Assembly (NCBI GenBank): GCA_963921425.1
Contig: OY992834.1
Location: 9,345,271-9,409,270 of the forward strand
DNA length: 64,000 nt
Reading direction: 5' to 3'
Origin: Dryas octopetala
Taxonomy: Eukaryota; Streptophyta; Magnoliopsida; Rosales; Rosaceae
The position numbers and the translations under genes are program-made. A model generated the notes under the pieces. The model was not told where the DNA came from. It ran no database searches and worked only from the letters and a program-made list of their open reading frames with translations. The number at the start of each line of letters is the position of its first letter. Position 1 is the stretch's first letter. This document shows, piece by piece, positions 1-12,757 of the stretch.

Positions 1-238
1 ATAAGGACTTTATTTGAGAAAAAAGAAATCATAAGATTTTTTTTTGAATAAAAAATGTTAGAAGGATTAAACTCTAATTTTCCCTAATTTTTATTCTTTT
101 TTGTTTTATAAATTTTCTTCCCTCTCTCAAATTTATGCTTGTATTATTTTTTTCTCACTTTCCTCTCATTTTTTCTACTTTATCTTTTAAGTAAAAATAA
201 AAACATCACTAAAGAAGTTCGAAATAAATTTATTTTTT

Positions 239-718
239 TGGTAAAGTATAAATATATTCACTAACTATAGTTACTATAGGGTGTATTTCAAGTAGGTTTA
301 CGAACAAAAAAATAATAAAATTCATACATTAATTAACGAAAACTTACAATATAGCACATCCATCACGATTTGTGTAAAAAAAATGTTAAGTGACAAGTTG
401 GATATAGGTGACGTGACATTTTTAATGATATGGACACCAAACTTTAAAAAAAAAATATACAAAAAAACCAAAAAAATTTAAAACCATCGGATAGATCCTC
501 CCACTATATCATTAAAAATATCACGTCAACTATGTTCATTGTAGCATTTAATGGTTTTTTTTTTTTTTTTTATGAAAATCTTGTCGGACGTGCTATGTGC
601 CTATGTTGAAATTTTTGTTAATTAATGTGTGAATTTGAAAAAAAAAAAAAAATTGTTCCCGGACAAACTTGAAATACTCTTTATAATTATAGTTGGTAAA
701 TGTATTTGTACTTGACCC
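239..718. mobile_element. Inverted-repeat MITE, about 480 bp
   Basis: The first roughly 65 bases are an imperfect inverted repeat of the last 65. The left arm reads GGTAAAGTATAAATATATTC and the reverse complement of the right arm begins GGGTCAAGTACAAATACATT. Both arms continue into a matching TATTTCAAGT block. No clean target-site duplication is visible because both flanks are T/A-rich. It lies downstream of the aquaporin gene. The superfamily is not determined, although the layout resembles the Mutator-like palindromes elsewhere in this window. Confidence 0.6.
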
Positions 719-1558
719 TTTATTATCTATATAATATTAAGAAAACCTATCTTGTGACTCTAGTCAACCATTACATTTAAATGCTATCAATGGATGAAAA
801 AGGATAAAATGAACCTCCCAAAAACATTACACCAAAATAATGCCTAAGCAGCATGCAACTATGCACCACATCAACCAATTGCTCAGGTAATGCTTTTTAA
901 ACGTCTGCATAACCGTTAAACTCAGAAGCTGTGCTTTGGGATTTAAAATATGGTTTACAACCATTAATCAAAATCTTTGAAAGTTGCAACTAATTCCAGG
1001 GTTGTGGAACATCTTATTAAATCAGCATACATACAAGTTCACCAGATTAGTTTGCTAATTGATTAATGCAGGCAGTTGCTGGCTCAATCCTCTCAAGCAA
1101 TACCTGAGCACTGAGCATGGTATGCATGCACTGCAAGACTGCTCACTCAAAGTCCTATGTTTTTTGGATTTGTACATGATAGAAATGGACCATTAGGGGG
1201 TTCTGCAACTCCAAAAGAGACTAATTTTCTGCACTATGAAATCTTTCAAGCCCCAAAAGCAACTGATACCACATAAAATTCTTATCTATACTCGTATATA
1301 ATAAGTCCCTCACATTCATTGGTCATGTGCATAGGCAAGAATTTCTCCCAAAAAGAAGATGAACTTGCTGGAGACTAATGCAAAAACAAAGATTAACATG
1401 ATGACGAGCATACACATTAATAAAGCTGTCCAATAGAACAAGCCAAATAACTTATGCACATTAACATCCCAATTCCAGTCTCAACATTAAAACATTATAG
1501 AAAGAGATATAAACTCAGACTAGAGAAAAGGAAAAATGAAGAGATACAAAAGGGGTTC
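719..1558. other. 3' flank of the aquaporin gene
   Basis: No coding region is visible. The part nearest 1558 should hold the 3' untranslated region of the minus-strand aquaporin transcript. I could not place the polyadenylation site. The remainder is AT-rich spacer. Confidence 0.5.
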
Positions 1559-4500
1559 TCATTCCCTGGTCTTAAATGGGATGGCTCTGATGACAATCTG
1601 GTGGTAGAGTGCAGCAAGCGCAGCTCCGATGAATGGTCCAACCCAGAAGATCCACTGAAGCAACAAAATCATTAAAGGTGTAAGAAGTGTATATGTGTAT
1701 AATCTCATCCACACAATTAGATGTTAACTTGAAATGATCTTACACCACACAATTTTACTCACATGATCATCCCATGCATGGTCCTTGTTGAAGATGATGG
1801 CAGCACCAAGGCTCCTAGCAGGGTTGATGCCAGTTCCAGTGATGGGGATGGTTGCCAAGTGCACCAAAAACACTGCAAACCCAATGGGAAGTGGAGCCAA
1901 GATCTGCATTTTGATTCGTACATACAAGGTTGTTTAATATTCGGCTTAAATGGAGAACTAGAGATAAAGCTACACATAACACTGCTACTTCACGGAAGAA
2001 TGTACTGTGATACTTGAAGAGTGTAGACAATGTTCTAATAAAGTAGTCTAGAATTTCATTAAGTGCTAAAATAAAAACTCTTTAGCTCTTACCATCAATG
2101 ATCCAAAAATCACAGAGAAGGTTGACTGACTGCCATGGTAATCTCTTAATTTTACCTCTTTAGCACACACATAGAATGATTAAGAATGATAGAAAGTCAT
2201 GACAAGGAATTTGGCGCAAGGAAGAAAAGTTAGCAATTGTGTGCCAGAGCAATAAAATGGCCTGAACTTGGAAGTCACCAGGTGAAAGGCAACACAAAAT
2301 CATAGTCAAGAAACCACCAATTTGAGAGGGGTGTGGGATATGATACTAGCCGCATATTGTTAGGGACACAATCAAAATGTTCATAACGGTAAAATTCAGA
2401 AGAAAGATTATTTTAAACCATTTGATTGTGATCATGAAAATTCATGCCCCCAAGTACTCCTGCACCACTATTTGCACTCCCGAACTAAAGTACAACAGTA
2501 TATTGAGGAAGGGGTGAATACACCACCCAATTTTCTATGTATAAAAGGATTGTTGACCAGCCGACATTGGAAAAGAGTGCATCGAAGTTTTAATCCATAA
2601 GGAAGTCAGATTCATGAGCCTCAGTGCATTAGCTTTAAATAGCAACTCACTTAATGTTTACTAAAAATTTAGTGAAAAGGAGTCGACCTACATTGAACTT
2701 TCAAACAGAAATTAATGACATAGAGATTAAAGGTTATCCGAAGGGCTCTTTTTGGCAGGTTAAGGGTTAATTTTACAACAATCTTACTTCATACAATCTA
2801 TACATGCCTACTACCATGGCATGACAATAATCATATAAGTAGACATGAATAAAATTCTATAGTAAATTAGGAAAACCACCTTCAAACTCATATTTATCCA
2901 ATTAAAACTCATGTCTTCTTTTTTTCATGTGTTAGACCCTTTGACTAGTTGCCAACTCATCCACTTTCCATATTTATATTTTCCAGTCAACATTTTCTTA
3001 AATTCAGATTTTGTAAATCTCTTTTATGCCCTCATGCTACATGTTAAACGTTTTCTTCATTGTTTGACTATTTATTTTTTAAAACAGTTAATATTACTCC
3101 TTAAATTTTGGTGCTTTTAATGTTGATAATGGTGATTTTACAATAATAAATAACCGCAATAATTATTCTAGAAACAAATGACCTTGAAAATTAAAAAATG
3201 AAATTTATTTAAGGTGGTGGCCGGTCAAACAGAAACAAACTCCAAATAATTTATTTATAAATACTAACGTATATAAAATAGACTACTAAGAACCTACACA
3301 ATTAAATTAGAAATATGGAATAAGAAACTTGCAACCAATTAAATTATAAATATGTAATAAGGAACCTACAATTACAAAATATACTACAATGTACTTGTCT
3401 TTATAAGAATTTACACATATGTATAGTGAACCTACAGTATAATGAACCTACATATATTCTTACAATCAAATAAATAACCTATAACAATTGAAGAACCTAC
3501 ATGAAATCAAATCACCTACACTAACAAATAAATATAATGAACCTACAGACAATTCTTCTTTATTTGATTAAAGGAGAAGATATATATATATATAAGGGAT
3601 TAAGCGTTTTAATGAATCCATTAAGTTTATGAATTTTAAAAACAAACATTAATTACATAATGGCGCAATTTGTAAATAGTAAGAAATTAATGGAATATTG
3701 TTAGGAGCAGGATTTTAAATATGGGCTTTAGCTATTAAAAAAAAAAATTAGTAGTGTTAAAGACTCTTAAAAAAAAAAATTTAATGGGTTAATATCTAAA
3801 TGACCCATATTTACAGAAAATCTGAAGAGCACAGTGTGGAAACAAGTACATAATCAGAAAGCCAGATATGAACAGAAAAGGTGAGATATACTTACAGGGA
3901 CATGAGAGTCTCTGGCATTTCTCTTGGCATCAGTGGCAGAGAAAACAGTGTACACAAGAACGAAAGTGCCAACAATCTCAGCACCAAGGCCATCACCCTT
4001 GGTATAGCCATGGTTCACCACATTAGCTCCACCACCCAGGCGCTCATACTCGTTCTTTTGGAACCCCTTCACCACACCAGCACCAGCAATTGCCCCAAGG
4101 CTTTGCATGATTATGTAGAATACGGCTCTGGTCAGGGAGAGCTTCCTTGCTAGGAAGAGACCAAATGTCACAGCTGGGTTTATGTGACCACCTGACCAAA
4201 TGATCAACAGAACAATAATATTAATATAAGATTACAATATCAATCACATGGTTATATTTTTATAGAAAAAAGCGAGCAAGAAAATGTGAAAACTGCACCA
4301 TAAAAGAAAAGGAAAATTAGTGGGGAGAGTGAAAATTATAACTTCTACACTTTCAAGTTTATATGGCATATCAAAGATGTAGGTTTTCATTTTCCTTATT
4401 TTCCTGAATATTCTCATGTAAGTCAAAGTGACAAAAGATCAGTAAAACCATCAGGAAGAACAGGCAGAACTTGTACATCTAACAAATCAAACCATTTTGC

Positions 4501-5340
4501 TCTAACATTCTCATTTTTACCAGTAAGCAAACAATAATTTTAAAAATACGCCTTTGAAATTTCTTGCAATCACAGTAATCTAAACTGAAGATCACTTTTT
4601 TTCTTATTTCTCTTTTAATAAGTGGTTCCTTTGTTTTTCATCAGCAAACAAACACACAACTGTAAGCTGATGGCCAGAAAATTAAACTTTCAGACACCCA
4701 ACAGTAAAATCCATACACAACACCACTAGTCCTCCATTTGGTTCTCCCAGAAAGCAAAAGAGAAAAAAAAAAATGGAACTATTTTTTTTCACCGTTATTT
4801 TCCCACCCTCATTTTCCTAGGAATCAAACAGAAGCCTAAGGAACAACACACAAGTACACAACCCAAAAATTATGTACGTGTCAGAACAAATTTAACCCCA
4901 AAAACTTACAAAACTAAAAAAACGAAAACACCAAAAGAAAGTAACCCTAACAAGTAGTAGTTCAAACCAAAGAAACAAAAAATAGGAGAGAAAGAGAAAG
5001 AAAGTAGATCACCTGAGATACCAGCAGTGGAGTAAACAAGGGCAAAGATGGTACCACCAAAGGCCCAAGCAATGCCCTGAATACCCACAGAGGCACACTT
5101 GTTGGGAGCTCTAGACACACCCATGACAGTCAAAACAGTGATGTAGAGAAACAAGAAGGTGGCTATGAACTCAGCAATCCCAGCCCTCCAAAAAGACCAG
5201 GACTGGAGCTCACCAGGCTCAAACAGAGGAGCTGGTGGTGGCTCCTTGTAGTCCTTGTCTGTCTGTGCTGAGGTCCCAATGGGTTGCCTCTCTGGGAACT
5301 TGTTGGCTCCCAGCTTCACATCCTCTTCTTTCCCCTCCAT
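1559..5340 (-). CDS. PIP1: PIP1-type plasma membrane aquaporin, four exons
   Basis: Plasma membrane intrinsic protein, a water channel of the PIP1 subgroup. Minus-strand exons are 5340-5013, 4191-3896, 1903-1763 and 1654-1559, all with GT-AG introns and consistent phase. They encode 286 residues, the usual PIP1 length. Visible features are the N-terminal PIP1 block ([14 protein letters not shown]), a first pore motif HINPAV across the exon 1-2 junction, and a second, GINPARS, in exon 3. The PIP block [11 protein letters not shown] is in exon 2. A histidine in FLVHLAT together with the arginine of NPAR fits the water-selective filter. Loop B carries the RKLS site that is phosphorylated in other PIPs. 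The last exon is short and ends IPFKTRE. Intron 2 is about 2 kb and holds degenerate AACCTACA repeats. The start is the only methionine opening the canonical N terminus. Identification is very secure; the exact paralogue is not determined. Confidence 0.97.
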
Positions 5341-5450
5341 GTCTTTTGTTTTGGCTTCTCTCTCTAGAACCCTGGTTTGGTTTCTCTCTCTACAGAGCTG
5401 AAAGGTTTGGTTTTGGGAGTGTCTGAAGGTTCAGAAAGCACTGGAGTGAA

Positions 5451-5457
5451 ATTTATA
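5451..5457 (-). promoter_or_regulatory. TATA box of the aquaporin gene
   Basis: On the minus strand a TATAAAT box lies about 110 bases upstream of the start codon. This implies transcription starting near 5420-5425 and a 5' leader of about 80 bases rich in CTCTCT tracts, as often seen in highly expressed plant genes. It is inferred from position and sequence only. Confidence 0.6.
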
Positions 5458-5460
5458 GAA

Positions 5461-7172
5461 GAAAACCATCATGAGTGTGAGCTGTTAAATGCTTAAAGCA
5501 ATGTTAAAGAAATGATGAAAAGGCAATAATCTTATCTGTTATCTTTAAACACTCACATTTTTTTAATTGTATTGTTAACTCATTATTTGGAATTATTCTA
5601 TAAATTTTGTATCAAAAATAATGTAATTAAGTAAGCCTTACGGCCCTTTACTTTACTTTGTTGTGTACTTGTGTGAAATTAAACCATTTTTTAATTCTCT
5701 AGCAAATAAAGTAGTAGTGATAGTGCGGCTAGTGCCTACTGCCTACTGCCTAATGGGGTTTCTTCTGTGGGTTAATCAAGAGATGTTTCTGGAAAGTGCA
5801 AAAGGATGAGGACAGCTCCTGTCAGTATCTCAGGGATGGTGTGGTGTCCTTATCTCTCTGGAGACCCTTTGTATAATTAATCATATTCTTACTCTACCTT
5901 TTATATTTTTTTATTTATTTATTGCTTAGCTTTTAATGCACTCTTTTCAATACTTCAAAGCAATAAGGCAAATTTGTTGTTGAATTACTGTGCTAAACAT
6001 TGCTATATCATGGCATCCAGTTAGAGTGAAAGAATGTGCTGGAAAATCATGAATGGTCCAAAAAGAGGCAAAAGAGGAAGGGGACCACTATTGAGTATTG
6101 AGGCAGTTGTTGATAATGGAAATGCAAGCATTTGAATAGTGACCCCCATATATCAGAGGCAAATTACAATACTATAAACTAATTTCATCCAATGTTACAA
6201 AATCCACTGCAAGATTTTCACATGCAACTAGTATATATGATTTTTTCTTATAATTACTTCTTCATACTTGATCATAGTTACAAACAATTTTTAATTGGAT
6301 TAATTTTTTGCATAGATGATTTTCATAGTTAAATTTTAAAAATAAACGGTTCTGATTATAAGTTAACTTCGAAATAAAAATAATAAATAAAAAAGTAAGG
6401 ATTCTGCTAACCATAATTTCTTGGCTTTATTACACTTTACCAACCTGAACTTTGAGCTCAATCTCATTTCACCACCTAAAAAAAAAATTGTCTCAATTTA
6501 TTACCTGAATTAAAAATTTATTGTAATGTACTACCTCTCATTCATTTTGTCTAAACTTTTGTTAAAAATAAGGATATTTTAGTCTTTTTTAAGTCAATTT
6601 TTTATTGTGTCAAAGTAGATAAAGTGTAAAAAAATCATTTTTTTTTCTAATAATAAGAACTTGAAAAAAACTAAAATAATCTTATTTTTAAAAAAAATTT
6701 AGACAAAATTAGCCATAAGTGGTACATTATAACAAATTTTTAATTTAAGTGGTAAATTAAAATAAATTTTTTTTAGGTGGTAAGGTGAGATTAAACCTAA
6801 CATTCAGAAATTCAGGTGAATAAAATAAAATAAAATAAACCTTTTTTTTTTTTTTTTTAAGAAGCTCTTATTAACTAAATTGGAATGGAATCTGATCAGA
6901 GACTTCAGAGTTAAGATTCAACAGAGAGATAAAAAGGAAAAAAAAAAAACTTGTGGAAATTTAATGGTTGAGAAAATTTGAGTGTTTTCAAGGACCGTTG
7001 GGAAAGTGATGGCAGCCTAAAAAGTATCAAAGTTGTGGACGTTTGTCAATAAGGGTCCTAAGGGTCCTACTACTGATAAAGAATGAGTATCACACATCAA
7101 CACAGAGGACAACGGCTACATACTCTTTAAATCTTTAATTACATTTACACTTAATTTTCATGATATTGAAAA
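5461..7172. other. Upstream region of the aquaporin gene, no gene
   Basis: No coding region is recognised. The stretch holds the presumed distal aquaporin promoter, a half copy of the palindromic MITE family (about 6270-6362) and the MITE at 6423-6841. The rest is AT-rich and featureless to me. Confidence 0.5.
6423..6841. mobile_element. Palindromic MITE, about 420 bp
   Basis: The left arm (from GGCTTTATTACACTTTACC) and the reverse complement of the right arm (from GGTTTATTTTATTTTATT) share a long imperfect inverted repeat. It includes AATCTCA...ACCACCTAAAAAAAA and AATTAAAAATTTGTTATAATGTACCAC. The halves meet in an AT-rich centre near 6620. The element contains no coding sequence. A target duplication cannot be read because the right flank is a T run. 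Confidence 0.6.
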
Positions 7173-7180
7173 GTTTCATG

Positions 7181-8245
7181 TAGGGGTGGGCATAATAACC
7201 GACGCACCGAAAAACCGAACCAAACCCACCGTAAAAAACCGAAAAAAAACCGAGTTGACCGAAAAGTCAACACCGTAAGAGAAAACCGAACCAAACAGTA
7301 TATGGACGGTTCCGGTTTCGGTTTTATGCTCATTTAACCCGAACCAAACCGAACCAAACCGAGTAATTTTTTAAAAATATAATTATATATTTTTATGCAC
7401 ATTTTATACATTTTTGTTCACATTTTATACATTTTTATACACATTTTATACATTGTTATTTTAAACCCTAAAAGATATTTTATATAACCCTTTGAATATA
7501 ATAATGTTTTAGTATATAATGTTAGTTATATCTTGTATAATAAAATTAGTGTATTCTATTTCTATATACTCTATAGTCTATAGTCTATATAATAATGTTT
7601 TGTGCATATAGAGTTATATATAAACTTAGTATATAAACTTAGTATATAACTATATAGTTAGTAACTTAGTATAGTTAGTTATATATAACTATATAGTTAG
7701 TAACTTAGTATATAGTTGTATATATACTACAATAGTTATATATACTATAGTAGTATATAATTATATATATACTATACTCATTACTATATAGTAGTTATAT
7801 ACTTATATATATAATCCTATATATAGTTATAACTTATAACCCAAATTTGCCCAAACCCCAAACGAAATCTCAATCTCCCCAAATCTCAAACGAAACCTCA
7901 AATAAAATAAATTTAAAAAACCAAACAAATAGACCAACAAATAGATTATATAATATATATAGTTACAGATTATAATCTTATATTAGATATAACTTATAAG
8001 TTATAACCCCAATTTGCCAAAACTCCAAATGAAACCTCTACTACCCAACAAACAAAATAAGCAGGTTATATTTATTTTAAAACCGTGCATGCACCGAACC
8101 AAACCGTTTTTACAATGGTCTGGTTTGGTTTGGTTTTTCTCTAATTTGTTCGGTTTACAACACCGAACCACACCGAGAAAACATTTATGGCGCGGTGCAT
8201 GGTTCTCGGGGTGAAGTGAGCCGAACCACACCGTGCCCACCCCTA
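7181..8245. mobile_element. Non-autonomous hAT element with 8-bp duplication
   Basis: The ends are exact inverted repeats, TAGGGGTGGGCA on the left and TGCCCACCCCTA on the right. They are flanked by the identical 8-bp duplication GTTTCATG (7173-7180 and 8246-8253). Both subterminal regions carry many copies of CCGAACC/AACCGAACCAAACCG, the kind of clustered motif hAT transposases bind. The centre is TATA-rich and has no transposase reading frame. The perfect duplication suggests a fairly recent insertion upstream of the aquaporin promoter. Confidence 0.9.
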
Positions 8246-8285
8246 GTTTCATGTTCTTTTCCTTGAGCATACTTCTTTTCTAATT

Positions 8286-8651
8286 GGGTTAAATACAAAA
8301 ATGGTCCACGAACTTTACAGTGAATCTCAATTTGGTCCACTAACTATAAAAAGTATCAATTTGGTCCACGAACTTTCCAAGTTGTATCAAACCAGTACAA
8401 ATGTTAATTTTCATCCAAAAATTAACGGAATTGGTCACATGAAAATGTGATGAACGGACTAAAATGCTTTTGAAAATGTGGTCACTTGCTGTGCACATGA
8501 CCAGTTTTCGTTAAATTTTTCAATAAAAGTTAACATTTGTACTGCTTTGGTACAACTTGAAAAGTTCGCAGACCAAATTGACACTTTTTATAGTTAATGG
8601 ACCAAATTGAGATTCACTGTAAAGTTCGTGGACCATTTTTGTATTTAACCC
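8286..8651. mobile_element. Mutator-type palindromic MITE with 9-bp duplication
   Basis: This 366-bp near-complete palindrome starts GGGTTAAATACAAAAATGG and ends with its reverse complement. The arms are over 100 bases long and share the phrase CCACGAACTTTACAGTGAATC. It is flanked by the exact 9-bp duplication TTTCTAATT (8277-8285 and 8652-8660). A 9-bp duplication with long terminal inverted repeats is the mark of Mutator-like elements. There is no coding capacity. It lies only 32 bases from the hAT element. Confidence 0.88.
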
Positions 8652-8660
8652 TTTCTAATT

Positions 8661-9961
8661 TGACTTTTAAAAATAAAATAAAACCTGTTTTCTAATTTGT
8701 GATTGGATAAATTGATATAAGTAATGAGTGTGTGTGGATATAATTAATTGTATATAAAAATAAAGCGACGTAATAATTTACAATATATAAGTTAGGTGTT
8801 TCACTATTAATAGTACGGATATATTTTGAGTTAAAAATCCACACTTAAATGGATCCATGGGACAACCCTATGTTAGACCTAGATAGTTAAGTCTCAATTG
8901 TAAGTAAAGGTTTAAGGAACATGCTAGTTTGGTATATTATGTTTTGAATTATTGATTAGGTAAATTTTTATTTGATTATATAGTGTCTTATGACATAATA
9001 TAAATGTATGAGGAATTGGTCATACTATCACTTTTTGAATCTTGAATTTTTTTTACTATCAAATATGATTGTATATTATAGAGTTAGAGAAAAACTTAGC
9101 TAAATTCGTTGTATGTGTGTTCCACATTTATGTTCATGTGTGACTATCTGTGTCACATGATATATATACTAGTTGTGAAACACCTATTGTAGACTGTAGG
9201 TAAAAAGACAGTAGAATCCTTGAAAAAAGGAAGAAGAAAGAGAGTAGAACCAAATAATGGCTAGAACAAAACCTTAAATGTGGGTTGGACCAGGGGGACC
9301 TCACCATGTTTTTTCTTTTTGGTGGTTTCAAACCTCATTCTCCCATGAAAATCCTTTTTTCCTAAGAATTGGCCACTCACTCACTCATTCAAAGACCAAC
9401 TCACATCACTGCTGTGCTCTTCTGGTCTTTGTGACCTACTCACATGCCACCATGGGCCCCATCTCAATCATGGTCATCCACACCCCCTTCCTTTCTTTTA
9501 ATTTCAAGCTTTAAATAAATGCAACTACCACACACTTCACATCAGCCGTCCAAGCAACACCCTTGTTCCACGTGGCATCCATGCCATGCCATGCAATTGC
9601 AAAGTTTTCTTTATTCGCCTAACAAGCACAGCCAACTAAAACACCACTATATGGTATTAGCTGTCTCTCTAGCTTTATCAAAGGACATGTATGCATAAAT
9701 GAACCATAAACAAAGAGCCTGCACATAAATTATGATTTGTATTCTTGGGATTATTTTGTGCAATGTTATGAACTGTCCAGTTCAATTGAATTTGGCATGC
9801 ACTATGAATAATGGAATCTATCTTATCATGATCAAATTTGACAAATTAATCATAAATGGTTGGTATAGTGATTAATTTACATGTTTTGAGTCTGGACCAT
9901 TCAATAAGTTCTTTTGTTTTGTTTCTGCTAATGACCATTCAATGAGCTGTAAACACGTAGG
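8661..9961. other. Intergenic stretch, nothing recognised
   Basis: AT-rich DNA with scattered short reading frames that match no family I know. No inverted repeats, RNA genes or promoter landmarks stand out. Confidence 0.45.
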
Positions 9962-10128
9962 AAGGCAGCAAAATTTCGCCTAAAATTTTGGTGAAATTTC
10001 GCGAAATTTTGGCGAAATAATTGAAAGATTATCAAAAAAATTATGGAATTGAGATAAAATTTCCCTCTCCCCTAAAAACGAAATTTTCGACGAAATTTCA
10101 CCAAAAATTTTAAAATTTTCTTCCTTGG
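9962..10128. mobile_element. Short palindromic MITE
   Basis: A 167-bp inverted repeat. The left arm (AAGGCAGCAAAATTTCGCC) and the reverse complement of the right arm (CCAAGGAAGAAAATTTTAAA) share TTTTGGTGAAATTTCG. The left half also contains the internal palindrome AAATTTCGCGAAATTT. No coding capacity and no clear duplication. Confidence 0.5.
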
Positions 10129-10834
10129 CTGTAAATAACTAAGGGATTGTTGTTCTTTTTTTCTTTCTTTTGTTTAGAGGGGATCAAAGCTCCAAACAAA
10201 CTAGAGACGAATAAAGACCCGATCCAATCTAACCAATAAAACAACTTTGTTGCCTCTTATGCCTCAAGTTCCAAAGCTTATGGATTGGGCTTAACTACAC
10301 AAATTGGAAACAGAACTTATCTTGGCCCAACTTAAACCAAAGAACTTGGATTTGAACTAATCCACGACCAAATCCCCCACCAATATAGTTGGTTCTGGCC
10401 GACAGGGGACAGGGGACAGGTGAAGAGCATTATGGACTTACGTGAAATGCTTCCCCTTCTGGTCTCTTCAAAATCATTCATTTTCTACATTACTTTTTAA
10501 ATATCACTAATACACAAAATCAACTAAATCAAATTAATTGTTTCACTATTATTAAATAAATAGAGAACAAATCTATCTGTTATTAAAACTATTTATTTAT
10601 TTGATAACATTAGATGATTAAAAAATTTATAATTCAATTGATATTTTCTAGAGATGATCTTTAAATAATAATATAGAAAATAAATGATTATGATCATACT
10701 ACACTACTGAATAGGCAGGTCTTGGTGGAGAAGGGGGAGGTCTTGGTGGCGGTCTCTGTCTTGGCAGCTGAATTGGGTGCTCTTCGGTATGGTTTGATGG
10801 TGGCAAGGGATCATGCTTTCCAACAGGTTGTTTT

Positions 10835-11134
10835 GTGTTTTGTACTTGGATGCCCAGTTGGCTATTAAGGCGGTCACTAGTGAGGATCAATCTTTATCAA
10901 CGGATGGCCTGTTACGTGATGAAATTAAATTTCTTTCTACTAGTTCTTTCTTTAAATTTTTTTTATAATTCTCGTGTCTATAATCGTGTGGCGCATGCTC
11001 TTGCCAGATTTGCACTCACATGTTCAGATCCCATGTTATGAGACTTTTGTCTTCTTTGGTTGGCTGATATTGTGGCCTTTGATGTTAACAGTGGTTAATT
11101 AATGAATACATTTTCTTAAAAAAAAAAAAAAAAA
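10835..11134 (+). mobile_element. LINE 3' end with RNase H-like remnant and poly(A)
   Basis: A broken reading frame resembles the C-terminal RNase H-like domain of plant non-LTR retrotransposons. AQLAIKAVTSEDQSLSTDGL is followed, after a frame shift in a T-rich run, by YNRVAHALARFALTCSDPML and a stop codon. The A-box NRVAHALARFAL is typical of this domain's end. About 70 bases after the stop comes an A run (11118-11134), the usual LINE tail. Only this 3' part is present, as expected from 5'-truncated retrotransposition. A second copy of the same 3' end is at 42500. Confidence 0.7.
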
Positions 11135-11432
11135 AGGCAAGAGAAGAGACGAAGAGATGAGATGGAAGGATAAGGTAACTAGCATTGATCATGAACTTAT
11201 ATACATAGAGCCATGTTATTGGTACCCACTAAAAATTCTACATACTCCTTATCTTTTTCATTTAATCCTTGAATAGTTTTATAAAAAAATAAAAAATAAA
11301 AACCAAAAACTCACACTACCTCACCTGCGCTTTGCTTAATAACGGTTGCAAGACTCCGTGCTCAGTTCTCTCTTTCCTCTTTCTCACTCTCTTTCACTGG
11401 AAATGATGGTAAAGGCCAAGAATGTTGCCAAT

Positions 11433-12749
11433 TAGGGGTGTGATTTGGATTGGAAAATCCGAATCCGACCGATTCCTATCTGAAATTTTCCAATTTTATT
11501 CCGAATCCGAAAATGCCGAAATCCGAAAATTCCGAAAAAAATTGGATTGGAATTGGAATATTTATGTAAATTCCGATTCCGATCCGAATTCCGATCCAAA
11601 AAATTCTGAAATGTTCCGAAGGCATTCCAATCCGATATTTCCGAAATTATGCCAATTTATTCCGTATTATATATTTTATCATTTATTTAGTATGATACAT
11701 ATAACATATATTTTAAAAAAGATGACTAATACTATTAATATAAACATATGTACATTATAAATATATGTGTATCATAATAACATAAATGGTAAGTTGGTAA
11801 CACAAACACCCACATTTTTCCGTACATGTAATTACTATTTTTTTTTATTAGAGAGGGGAATTGAAGATATGAGGCAATTCTACAGTTGTTCCAACTGGAA
11901 TATCCCACCAATTGTAATTACTAATTACTAAATATTTAAGCTTATTATATTCAAAATTTCAAACATGATATATATTATTTGAGTAACATGTATTTATATA
12001 CACATATATATATGAGTAACATGATATATATATATGTGTGTGTGTGAGTAACATGTATCTACTAGTGACATTTATTCTAACAATGTTGGATGAGCTTTAA
12101 AGATTAATCTCCCACCTCTAAGATATGTGCTAGTAAGCCTATTATACATTCATAGTGACATTTATTTCTCTTATATATTATGTATGTTATAATATATAAT
12201 ATATACCATTAAATATACACAATATATATATCATACATAATTTATTTCTCTTATAACATACATAATCTAGCAATGAAACCTTGCTAGATTGCATCTTTTT
12301 TTTTCCCTTCTTTTCTAGATTTTTTTTATGGTAATGGTATGGGATGGTATAGTTCTAAATGTTATTTAAATTAATATTTTGAATTTTCTTTTTAAATTGG
12401 ACATATATTTTAATTACATCTTAATATAAATATTGAAATGCATCATAATCTATTGTCTTTTAATTTTGTTTTGTTTGTTAATTTCATCATTATTCTAAAA
12501 AAAAATCCGAACATGTTCTAAAAAATATTATGAAAATGTGAAAATTCCGATTTTTTATTCGAAAATTTCAAATGTTTATCCGAAAGTTCCGAAAATGTTA
12601 TAATCCGAAAAATTCCGAGAAATCGGAATGAGATGTTGAAATTCCGATTTTTTGGAATGGAAATTGGAACATAAATTCCATTCCAAAATTTTTTGGATTG
12701 GAATTGGAACACCCTATTTCCGATCCGATCCGGCCGAAACACACCCCTA
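11433..12749. mobile_element. Non-autonomous hAT element, 1.3 kb, 8-bp duplication
   Basis: The terminal repeats begin TAGGGGTGTG and end CACACCCCTA. The exact 8-bp duplication TTGCCAAT flanks them (11425-11432 and 12750-12757). Subterminal regions on both sides are packed with ATTCCGA/TCCGAAAT motifs, the counterpart of the CCGAACC clusters in the hAT element at 7181. The AT-rich centre carries no transposase. Its different subterminal motif indicates a different hAT subfamily. Confidence 0.88.
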
Positions 12750-12757
12750 TTGCCAAT

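Noticed and set aside
2911-3120. 69-codon plus-strand frame inside aquaporin intron 2
   Set aside because: Hydrophobic, T-rich composition, opposite strand to the gene and no known domain; an accidental frame.
3200-3560. AACCTACA repeats in aquaporin intron 2 considered as a CRISPR-like or satellite array
   Set aside because: Spacing is irregular and units are only 8 bases in AT-rich DNA; a degenerate simple repeat is enough to explain it.
11422-11760. 112-codon frame at the left end of the second hAT element
   Set aside because: It is produced by the repeated ATTCCGA subterminal motifs of the element (SDSDPNSDP-type sequence), not a protein gene.
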